Source: an uncultured Amaricoccus sp.
GTDB lineage: Bacteria > Pseudomonadota > Alphaproteobacteria > Rhodobacterales > Rhodobacteraceae
Assembly (NCBI RefSeq): GCF_937858865.1
Contig: NZ_CALLYO010000243.1
Span: 1-8,776 of the forward strand
Direction: 5' to 3'
DNA length: 8,776 nucleotides
Positions 1 through 7,537 of this stretch are shown piece after piece (positions within the stretch are counted from its first letter, which is position 1; each line of letters begins with the position of its first letter). The notes under the pieces were generated by a model that was not told the origin of the DNA, ran no database searches, and was given only the letters and a program-made list of their open reading frames with translations. The translations under genes were made by a program, and so were the position numbers.

Positions 1-34
1 GATAGGCCTCGGAGGCGACGGAGAGAACCCGCAT
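1..34 (-). CDS. glgA: glycogen synthase GlgA, N-terminus only (partial, cut by window edge)
   Basis: Only the first 11 codons are present, reading MRVLSVASEAY from the ATG at 34-32 to the left edge. This matches the usual start of bacterial glycogen synthases (GT5 family), where a short hydrophobic strand and SEAYP-like motif precede the ADP-glucose-binding KTGGL motif, which would lie just outside the window. The enzyme transfers glucose from ADP-glucose to the growing alpha-1,4-glucan in the cytoplasm. A GGAG ribosome binding site at 45-42 sits 7 bases before the ATG. The gene follows glgC on the same strand after a 244-bp gap, the expected neighbour in a glycogen cluster. The call rests on a short peptide plus context, so a different enzyme is possible but unlikely. 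Confidence 0.85.
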   Translation of the reverse strand, partial: MRVLSVASEAY

Positions 35-41
35 CAGAAAG

Positions 42-45
42 CTCC
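42..45 (-). promoter_or_regulatory. ribosome binding site of glgA
   Basis: GGAG on the minus strand with a 7-base spacer to the ATG at 34. It supports this ATG over the out-of-frame ATG at 51, which runs into a stop after five codons. Confidence 0.6.
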
Positions 46-95
46 GGACATCAGGGCGCCACGACGGTTCGGTGCTCGCGGGGCGCTCCCGCCCT

Positions 96-123
96 GCCGG
101 ATTTGACCGTCGGCAAATCCGGC
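96..123 (-). repeat. perfect inverted repeat in the glgC-glgA spacer
   Basis: Arms GCCGGATTTG (96-105) and CAAATCCGGC (114-123) are perfect complements over 10 bp around an 8-base loop. The minus-strand transcript would fold into a stable hairpin. No run of U follows, so it is not a classical intrinsic terminator. It may be a processing or stabilising hairpin between glgC and glgA messages, a protein-binding site, or one copy of a dispersed palindromic element. Confidence 0.7.
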
Positions 124-128
124 CGCGG

Positions 129-146
129 CCGCCCCTGCGGGGGCGG
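129..146 (-). repeat. second GC hairpin in the glgC-glgA spacer
   Basis: Arms CCGCCCC (129-135) and GGGGCGG (140-146) pair perfectly over 7 bp around a 4-base loop. It lies 5 bp from the 96-123 inverted repeat, so a transcript would carry two stem-loops in tandem about 60-110 bases ahead of the glgA start. No U tract follows. Confidence 0.6.
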
Positions 147-278
147 ATGCGCTTCTCGCCTCCGCGCGTCCCGCGCTCCGGCGAACGGCCCGGCCGAGGC
201 AGTGCCCCGGCGCGTCGGGCCGCGACTCGCGGGCCGGGGGCCCGCTTCGGTCGGTCAGGTCCTTCTTCGGTGAGCGCA

Positions 279-1535
279 TCACGCCAGCGCGTCGATCATC
301 GGCTGGGTGATCAGGCAGATGCCCGACTCGGTGCGGCGGAAGCGCCGGCCGTCGAGCCCCGGGTCCTCGCCGACGACCAGGCCCTCGGGGATGCGGACCC
401 CGCGGTCGACGACGACCCGGCTGAGCCGCGCGCGGCGGCCGATGTCCACGTCGGGCAGCAGCACCGCCTCGTCGAGGGCGGCGTAGGAGTGGACGCGGAC
501 GCCGGTCGAGATGAGCGAGCGGCGGACCGAGCCGCCGGAGATGATGCAGTCGCCGGCGACGAGGGACGAGACGGCGCTGCCGCGGCGGCCGTCGATGTCG
601 TGCACGAACTTGGCCGGCGGCTTGATCTCGGCGTAGGTCCAGATCGGCCAGCTGGTGTCGTAGAGGTCGAGCTCGGGGATGACGTCGGTGAGGTCGATGT
701 TGGCCTCCCAGTAGGCATCGACCGTGCCGACGTCGCGCCAGTAGGCCACCGACTCCTCGGTCGAGCGCACGCAGGAGGCGCCGAAGCGGTGGGCGACCGC
801 CTTGCCGTGCGCGACGACGTAGGGGATGAGGTCCTTGCCGAAGTCGCGGCTCGAGCCCGGGGTCTCGGCGTCGCGGCGCAGCAGGTCGGCGAGGAAGGCG
901 GTGCGGAAGACGTAGATGCCCATCGAGGCGAGCGCGAGATCCGGCTGGCCGGGGATGCCGGGCGGGTCGGCCGGCTTCTCGACGAAGGCGGTGATCCCGT
1001 CCTTCTCGTCGACGTGCATCACGCCGAAACCGGTCGCCTCCACGCGCGGCACCTCGAGGCAGCCGACGGTCACGTCGGCGTCCTGGTCGACGTGCTGCTG
1101 CAGCATCAGCTCGTAGTCCATCTTGTAGATATGGTCGCCGGCGAGGATGACCATGAACTCCGGGTGGTAGTCCTGGATGATGTCGAGGTTCTGGTAGACG
1201 GCGTCGGCCGTCCCCTCGTACCACTGCGTCTCGCTGACGCGCTGGCTGGCGGGCAGGATGTCGAAGCTCTCGTTGCGCTCCGGGCGGAAGAAGTTCCAGC
1301 CGCGCTGCAGGTGGCGGATCAGCGAATGCGCCTTGTACTGCGTCGCCACCCCGATGCGGCGGATGCCCGAGTTCAGCGCGTTCGAGAGCGCGAAGTCGAT
1401 GATCCGCGTCTTGCCGCCGAAGTAGACCGCGGGCTTGGCGCGGCGGTCGGTCAGCTCCTTCAGCCGGCTGCCGCGGCCGCCGGCGAGCACGTAGGCCATG
1501 GCGTCGCGCGCGAGCGGCGATGTCCTCTTCTCCAC
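279..1535 (-). CDS. glgC: glucose-1-phosphate adenylyltransferase (ADP-glucose pyrophosphorylase) GlgC
   Basis: GlgC makes ADP-glucose and pyrophosphate from ATP and glucose-1-phosphate, the committed, allosterically controlled step of bacterial glycogen synthesis. The 418-residue product has the family's usual length. Residues 14-29 hold the nucleotide-binding loop [19 protein letters not shown] (34-41) carries the lysine linked to activator binding in E. coli (K39 there). [11 protein letters not shown] (131-141) contains the metal-binding aspartate D133, and FVEKP (184-188) the glucose-1-phosphate lysine K187. The nucleotidyltransferase domain runs to about residue 300, followed by a left-handed beta-helix with hexapeptide-like repeats to the end. 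The GTG at 1535 is chosen because AGGGAGG (1548-1542) sits 6 bases before it and it lies one base after the glgB stop; the in-frame ATG at 1499 would remove the start of the first beta strand. Characterised Rhodobacter homologues respond to pyruvate and fructose-6-phosphate, so the same is inferred here. Confidence 0.97.
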   Translation of the reverse strand: MEKRTSPLARDAMAYVLAGGRGSRLKELTDRRAKPAVYFGGKTRIIDFALSNALNSGIRRIGVATQYKAHSLIRHLQRGWNFFRPERNESFDILPASQRVSETQWYEGTADAVYQNLDIIQDYHPEFMVILAGDHIYKMDYELMLQQHVDQDADVTVGCLEVPRVEATGFGVMHVDEKDGITAFVEKPADPPGIPGQPDLALASMGIYVFRTAFLADLLRRDAETPGSSRDFGKDLIPYVVAHGKAVAHRFGASCVRSTEESVAYWRDVGTVDAYWEANIDLTDVIPELDLYDTSWPIWTYAEIKPPAKFVHDIDGRRGSAVSSLVAGDCIISGGSVRRSLISTGVRVHSYAALDEAVLLPDVDIGRRARLSRVVVDRGVRIPEGLVVGEDPGLDGRRFRRTESGICLITQPMIDALA

Positions 1536-1536
1536 C

Positions 1537-3777
1537 TCAAGCCTCCCTCGTCGCTTCCTCGTCCGGCGTGCCCTGCGCCTCGTACTCCAGCCAGATCGTC
1601 GCCAGCGGCGGCAGGGTGACGAGCGCACCGATGCCGTATTCGCCGTCGGTGGCATCGACGCCGCCCATGTTGCCGACGCTCGAGCCGCCGTAGGCGGCGG
1701 CGTCGGTATTGAGGATCTCGCGCCAGCGCCCGGCGTGCGGCAGCGGCAGGCCGTAGCCGGAGCGCGGCACCGGGGTGAAGTTCGAGACGACCGCGACCGG
1801 CGGATGCCCGGGGGTCCGCCGCAGCCAGGCGAAGACGGAATATTCCGCGTCGTCGGCGATCAGCCACTCGAAGCCCTCGGGCTCGCAGTCGCGCTCGTGC
1901 AGCGCCGGGATCGCGCGGTAGAGCCGGTTGAGGTCGCGCACCAGGGTCTGGATGCCCTTGTGCTGCGCGATGTCGAGCTGCCACCAGTCGAGCCCCTTGG
2001 CCTCCGACCATTCCGCCCCTTGCGCGAACTCCTGGCCCATGAAGAGCAGCTTCTTGCCCGGATACCCCCACATGAACGCGTAGTAGGCGCGCAGGTTCGC
2101 GAACTTCTGCCAGGCGTCGCCCGCCATCTTGGCGATCAGCGAGCCCTTGCCGTGCACCACCTCGTCGTGGCTGAGCGGCAGGACGAAATTCTCCGAGAAG
2201 GCGTAGAGCAGGCCGAAGGTCAGGTCGTTCTGGTGGTACTTCCGGTGGATCGGGTCGAGCGCCATGTACTTCAGCGTGTCGTGCATCCAGCCCATGTTCC
2301 ACTTGAAGCCGAAGCCGAGCCCGCCGTCCCAGACCGGCGCCGAGACCTTGGGCCAGGAGGTCGATTCCTCGGCGAAGGTCATCCGGCCCGGGTGCTTGCC
2401 ATAGACCGCGCGGTTCATCGCCTGCAGGAAGGCGACCGCCTCGAGGTTCTCGCGCCCGCCGAAGCGGTTCGGCACCCACTCGCCTTCCTTGCGCGAGTAG
2501 TCGAGGTAGAGCATCGAGGCGACGGCATCGACGCGCAGCCCGTCGACGTGAAACTTTTCAGACCAGTAGAGCGCGTTGTTGATGAGGTAGGAGAAGACCT
2601 CCTGCCGCCCGAAGTTGAAGATCGCCGTGTTCCAGTCCGGGTGGAAGCCCTGGCGCGGGTCGGCATGCTCGTAGAGGAAGGTGCCGTCGAAGCGGGCGAG
2701 GCCGTGCGCGTCGGTCGGGAAGTGCGCCGGCACCCAGTCGAGGATGACGCCGATCCCCGCCCGGTGCGCGCCGTCGACGAAGCGCGCGAAGCCCTCCGGC
2801 GGGCCGAAGCGCGCCGTGGGCGCGTAGAGGCCGGTGGTCTGATAGCCCCAGGACGGGTCGTAGGGATGCTCGGAGACCGGCAGGAACTCGATATGGGTGA
2901 AGCCCATGTCGGCGACATAGGGGATGAGCCGGTCGGCCAGCTCGTCCCAGCTGAGGAAGCGCTCGCCGTCCCGCTGCCAGCTGCCGGCGTGCACCTCGTA
3001 GATCGAGATCGGCGTGCGCCGCGCGTCGGCCTGGCTCCAGAAGTCGCGGTGCGCCTGGTCGCCCCAGTCGTGCGCGAGCTCGGGCGCCACGATCGAGGCG
3101 GTGGCCGGCCGAAGCTCCGAGGCGCGGGCGAAGGGGTCGGCCTTCAGCGGCAGGCGCGCCCCGTCCGCGCCGATCAGCTCGTACTTGTAGGCGAGCCCCG
3201 GCTCCACGTCGGGGACGAAGATCTCCCAGACCCCGGTGTCGCGGCGGAGCCGCATGCTGTGCCGCCGCCCGTCCCAGGCGTTGAAGTCGCCGACCACCGA
3301 CACCCGCCGCGCGTTCGGCGCCCAGACGGCGAAATGCACCCCCGCCGCGCCCTCGTGCTCGAGCGGATGCGCGCCCATCTTGTCGAAGAGCCTGAGGTGG
3401 CTCCCCTCGCGGATGTAATAGTCGTCCATCGGCCCGAGCACGGGGCCGAAGGAATAGGGGTCGGTCACCCACCATTCGCCGCCGGCGTTGCGCGCCCGGT
3501 AGCGCAGCGGCTGGCGCTTGCCGATCGTGAGCGGCCCCTCGAAGAAGCCCGCGTCGTGCCGCCGCTCCAGCACCCCGGCCGACTTGCCGTCGAGGGTGAA
3601 GGCCTCGAGCTCGGCGGCGCCGTCGACGAAGGCGCGCGCCACCAGCCTGCGCCCGCTGCCCTGCACCCCGAGCACGGCGAAGGGATCGCCATGATCGCCG
3701 GCGACGATCGCGGCGACGGTGGCCGGATCGAGCGGGGCCGTCGCGCCCTTCCTGCCCCTGGCGGGCTCCTTGCTCAC
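1537..3777 (-). CDS. glgB: 1,4-alpha-glucan branching enzyme GlgB
   Basis: GlgB cuts an alpha-1,4 chain and re-attaches the piece through an alpha-1,6 bond, creating glycogen branches in the cytoplasm. The 746-residue product is close to the family's roughly 730. It has an N-terminal module (about 25-115), a second CBM48 sugar-binding module (about 140-235, with [18 protein letters not shown]), a GH13 barrel (about 255-620) and a C-terminal beta domain. The four GH13 motifs are intact: DWVPAHF (347-353), GLRVDAVA (413-420) with nucleophile D417, FAEEST (468-473) with acid/base E470, and [15 protein letters not shown] (533-547) with H537 and D538. All sit at a constant +12 offset from the E. 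coli catalytic residues as I recall them. The GTG at 3777 is chosen for the GGAGG at 3788-3784; longer in-frame versions would overlap the end of glgP and add atypical sequence. The gene follows glgP by 43 bp and stops one base before glgC, consistent with one operon. Confidence 0.97.
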   Translation of the reverse strand: MSKEPARGRKGATAPLDPATVAAIVAGDHGDPFAVLGVQGSGRRLVARAFVDGAAELEAFTLDGKSAGVLERRHDAGFFEGPLTIGKRQPLRYRARNAGGEWWVTDPYSFGPVLGPMDDYYIREGSHLRLFDKMGAHPLEHEGAAGVHFAVWAPNARRVSVVGDFNAWDGRRHSMRLRRDTGVWEIFVPDVEPGLAYKYELIGADGARLPLKADPFARASELRPATASIVAPELAHDWGDQAHRDFWSQADARRTPISIYEVHAGSWQRDGERFLSWDELADRLIPYVADMGFTHIEFLPVSEHPYDPSWGYQTTGLYAPTARFGPPEGFARFVDGAHRAGIGVILDWVPAHFPTDAHGLARFDGTFLYEHADPRQGFHPDWNTAIFNFGRQEVFSYLINNALYWSEKFHVDGLRVDAVASMLYLDYSRKEGEWVPNRFGGRENLEAVAFLQAMNRAVYGKHPGRMTFAEESTSWPKVSAPVWDGGLGFGFKWNMGWMHDTLKYMALDPIHRKYHQNDLTFGLLYAFSENFVLPLSHDEVVHGKGSLIAKMAGDAWQKFANLRAYYAFMWGYPGKKLLFMGQEFAQGAEWSEAKGLDWWQLDIAQHKGIQTLVRDLNRLYRAIPALHERDCEPEGFEWLIADDAEYSVFAWLRRTPGHPPVAVVSNFTPVPRSGYGLPLPHAGRWREILNTDAAAYGGSSVGNMGGVDATDGEYGIGALVTLPPLATIWLEYEAQGTPDEEATREA
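1542..1548 (-). promoter_or_regulatory. ribosome binding site of glgC, inside the end of glgB
   Basis: AGGGAGG on the minus strand, 6 bases before the GTG at 1535. It lies within the last codons of glgB, so ribosomes finishing glgB stop at 1537 right beside the next start. This suggests translational coupling and fixes the GTG start. Confidence 0.75.
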
Positions 3778-3783
3778 GATGCC

Positions 3784-3788
3784 CCTCC
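3784..3788 (-). promoter_or_regulatory. ribosome binding site of glgB
   Basis: GGAGG on the minus strand, 6 bases before the GTG at 3777, in the 43-bp glgP-glgB gap. It decides the GTG start. Confidence 0.7.
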
Positions 3789-3820
3789 CCGGGACAGTGC
3801 GGCTTCGTTCGATCCGAAGG

Positions 3821-6277
<2,457 letters not shown>

Positions 6278-6299
6278 GGCAACTCTCTCGGGCACGCGT

Positions 6300-6315
6300 G
6301 CCGGCAGCGGCCGGC
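6300..6315 (-). other. hairpin in the glgP leader
   Basis: GCCGGC (6300-6305) and GCCGGC (6310-6315) pair over 6 bp around a 4-base loop; beyond one mismatch, three further base pairs can form. The stem ends a few bases before the purine-rich ribosome binding site at 6289-6283, so it could affect glgP translation or message stability. In DNA this rich in G+C a short stem can arise by chance. Confidence 0.35.
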
Positions 6316-6345
6316 GCGCCGCGTGACGGCGATCGCTAGCGCAAA

Positions 6346-6357
6346 CCGCCGCGGCGG
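6346..6357. promoter_or_regulatory. 12-bp palindrome between weak promoter hexamers
   Basis: CCGCCGCGGCGG is a perfect palindrome lying in the spacer of the possible TTGATC/TAGCGA promoter pair ahead of glgP. A repressor bound there would block transcription, but a GC-only palindrome is weak evidence in this base composition. Confidence 0.2.
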
Positions 6358-6387
6358 ATCAAGGGGAGATGCCCGGCCGACGCCCCT

Positions 6388-6405
6388 CGCGCGAGATCTC
6401 GCGCG
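6388..6405. promoter_or_regulatory. 18-bp perfect palindrome upstream of glgP, candidate operator
   Basis: CGCGCGAGATCTCGCGCG is a perfect 9+9 palindrome without spacer, centred between 6396 and 6397, about 120 bp before the glgP ATG and 25 bp upstream of the weak -35-like hexamer. Symmetry of this length with an AGATCT core is typical of sites for dimeric regulators. I do not recognise it as the site of a known regulator family. Confidence 0.35.
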
Positions 6406-6448
6406 CTCGGCAGCGGCGAAGGAAGGGCACCCCCTCCCCATCCGTCCC

Positions 6449-6470
6449 GCCCGGGGCCCCGGCCCCGGGC
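6449..6470 (-). terminator. perfect 10-bp GC hairpin after the small gene candidate
   Basis: Arms GCCCGGGGCC and GGCCCCGGGC are perfectly complementary over 10 bp with only two bases between (in RNA the innermost pairs would open). It begins about 21 bases after the stop of the 47-codon gene candidate. No U tract follows, so it may act as a weak or factor-assisted terminator or as a 3' stabiliser. Confidence 0.35.
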
Positions 6471-6490
6471 AGCGCCCCGAAGGACCACCC

Positions 6491-6634
6491 TCAGACGGTT
6501 TCGCTGCGCGGAAAGCCGGTGCGGCGGGCGGGGCGCGCGGCCTGCCCCCAGGTGAAGCCGCGGTCGTACCAGCGCCGGAGCGACGGCGGCACGCCGACCG
6601 GGTTCGGGCGCGGGCGGAAGGAGGGCGTCGTCAT
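6491..6634 (-). CDS. small hypothetical protein, 47 residues (candidate gene)
   Basis: An ATG at 6634 opens a 47-codon frame ending in TGA at 6493-6491. I do not recognise the product. It begins MTTPSFRPRPNPVGVPP, has a central SLRRWYDRGFTWGQAARPA segment with four aromatic residues, and ends in ETV. It is strongly basic, with no membrane segment or signal peptide, so cytoplasmic. Evidence for coding: 45 of 47 sense codons end in G or C, like the neighbouring genes, and GGGAG (6648-6644) lies 9 bases upstream. Caveat: an opposing plus-strand frame (6369-6638) shares the same third positions, so the bias alone does not decide the strand; the minus frame has the better ribosome site and a more protein-like composition. 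It lies alone between the ATPase gene and glgP, with a hairpin on each side. Confidence 0.45.
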   Translation of the reverse strand: MTTPSFRPRPNPVGVPPSLRRWYDRGFTWGQAARPARRTGFPRSETV

Positions 6635-6696
6635 CTGAGCTTGCTCCCGAAACAGTCACAGCACAAAGCCGGGGAGGATGCCGCAGGCATGTATCG

Positions 6697-6715
6697 GCCC
6701 CGGGCCACCCGGGGC
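6697..6715 (-). terminator. hairpin downstream of the ABC ATPase gene
   Basis: GCCCCGGG (6697-6704) and CCCGGGGC (6708-6715) form a perfect 8-bp stem with a 3-base loop, starting about 33 bases after the ATPase stop codon. The position fits the end of the decarboxylase-ATPase transcript. There is no U run behind it on the minus strand, so its terminator role is inferred from position and stem strength only. Confidence 0.45.
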
Positions 6716-6748
6716 GCTGGTTGTTTCAACGATCGCGCCCGGCGAGGC

Positions 6749-7537
6749 TCAGACCGTCTCGCCGATCGCCCCGCGCAGCCCGTCGCGCACCCGCGCCGCG
6801 ATCTCGAGGAAGTCCCGGCTCTCGCGGATGTGCAGCGGCCGCTCCGGCGGCAGCGTGCTCTCGATCACGTCGGTCACCCGCCCCGGCCGCGGGCTCATCA
6901 CCACGATGCGGGTGGAGAGGAAGACCGCCTCCGGGATCGAGTGGGTGACGAAGGCGATCGTCTTGCCCGTCCGCGCCCAGAGCGCCAGCAGCTCCTCGTT
7001 CAGCCGGTCGCGCACGATCTCGTCGAGCGCCCCGAACGGCTCGTCCATCAGCAGGAGGTCGGCGTCGAAGGCGAGCGCCCGGGCGATCGAGGCCCGCTGC
7101 TGCATCCCTCCCGAGAGCTGCCAGGGATACTTGCGCTCGAAGCCGCCGAGCTCGACCAGCTCGAGCACCCGGCGCACCCGCTCGGCCCGCTCCCCCCGCG
7201 CATAGCCCATGATCTCGAGCGGCAGCCGCACGTTGCCGCCGATCGTCCGCCAGGGAAAGAGCCCCGCCGCCTGGAAGACGTAGCCGTAGGCCCGCGCCCT
7301 GCGCGCCTCGGCCGGGCTCATCCCGTTCACCGTGATCGTGCCCGAGGTCGGCGTCTCGAGGTCGGCGGCGACGCGCAGGAAGGTGGTCTTGCCGCAGCCC
7401 GAGGGGCCGATGAAGCTGACGAAGTCGCCCCGATGGATGGCGAGGCTCACGTCGCGCAGCGCCTCGACCTGCCCGTCCCCCGTCTCGAAGACGAGCCCGA
7501 GCCCCCGCGCCTCGATGACCGGCGCCGCCCCGTTCAT
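6749..7537 (-). CDS. NitT/TauT-family ABC transporter ATP-binding protein, substrate unknown
   Basis: This is the ATPase subunit that powers a binding-protein-dependent importer at the inner face of the cytoplasmic membrane. The 262-residue product has all motifs: Walker A GPSGCGKT (44-51), Q-loop Q89 in VFQAAGLFPW, signature LSGGMQQR (141-148), Walker B LLLMDE (161-166), D-loop GALD (169-172) and H-loop H199 in FVTHS. The Q-loop context, the MDEPFGALDE segment and a C-terminal VMSPRPGR stretch are typical of the nitrate/sulfonate/taurine/pyrimidine-type group, whose substrates cannot be told apart from the ATPase. The ATG at 7537 overlaps the stop of the preceding decarboxylase gene as ATGA, with GGGAGG at 7547-7542. 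No permease or substrate-binding protein follows it, so partners must lie upstream beyond the right edge or elsewhere. A hairpin after the stop suggests this is the last gene of its operon. Confidence 0.93.
   Translation of the reverse strand: MNGAAPVIEARGLGLVFETGDGQVEALRDVSLAIHRGDFVSFIGPSGCGKTTFLRVAADLETPTSGTITVNGMSPAEARRARAYGYVFQAAGLFPWRTIGGNVRLPLEIMGYARGERAERVRRVLELVELGGFERKYPWQLSGGMQQRASIARALAFDADLLLMDEPFGALDEIVRDRLNEELLALWARTGKTIAFVTHSIPEAVFLSTRIVVMSPRPGRVTDVIESTLPPERPLHIRESRDFLEIAARVRDGLRGAIGETV

Larger units (their letters stand above)
35..278 (-). other. glgC-glgA spacer with an 81-codon open frame, probably non-coding
   Basis: This 244-bp spacer is the longest gap inside the glg cluster. 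A minus-strand frame runs from an ATG at 279-277, overlapping the glgC stop as TGATG, to a TGA at 36-34, overlapping the glgA start as TGATG, giving 81 residues. The geometry looks like translational coupling. Against coding: I see no Shine-Dalgarno before its ATG, about 17 of 81 codons end in A or T whereas the flanking genes have very few, and the product is low-complexity, rich in Ala, Arg, Gly, Pro and Ser, with no fold I recognise. The second half carries two strong inverted repeats (96-123 and 129-146). I judge it a structured intergenic spacer or dispersed repeat rather than a gene. Confidence 0.6.
6278..6490 (-). promoter_or_regulatory. upstream region of the glgP-glgB-glgC-glgA cluster
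   Basis: This 213-bp gap precedes the first glg gene and is where the cluster's promoter is expected. It holds two perfect palindromes (6388-6405 and 6346-6357), a hairpin close to the glgP ribosome binding site (6300-6315) and a terminator-like hairpin at its far end (6449-6470). The only promoter-like pair I see is TTGATC (6362-6357) and TAGCGA (6338-6333) spaced by 18 bases; the second hexamer is a poor match, so this is a weak suggestion. No coding frame here is convincing. Confidence 0.4.

Noticed and set aside
220..232. Palindrome CCGCGACTCGCGG in the glgC-glgA spacer
   Set aside because: One central base leaves no room for a hairpin loop without opening the stem, and symmetric GC words of this size are expected by chance here.
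72..1619. A plus-strand open frame of about 515 codons across glgC
   Set aside because: Antisense shadow of glgC, composed mainly of repeated Asp, Val, Arg and Ala as expected from reverse-reading GC-rich codons.
3803..3819. 5-bp hairpin CTTCG/CGAAG in the glgP-glgB gap
   Set aside because: Short stem with a 7-base loop and no U tract. It is too weak to call a terminator, and the close glgP-glgB spacing favours co-transcription.
6369..6638. Plus-strand 89-codon frame in the glgP upstream region
   Set aside because: It shares third positions with the minus-strand 47-codon frame, so its codon bias is not independent. Its purine run abuts the ATG without spacer and the product is Arg/Pro/Gly-rich. 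It remains the main alternative to the minus-strand call.
6336..6659. Minus-strand 107-codon frame overlapping the small gene candidate
   Set aside because: It is out of frame with the 47-codon candidate, has lower third-position G+C, and its product is Arg/Ala/Pro-rich without recognisable features.
6678..6690. ATGCC GCA GGCAT hairpin near the ATPase 3' end
   Set aside because: Five-bp stem with a 3-base loop. It is next to the stronger 6697-6715 hairpin, but too short to call on its own.
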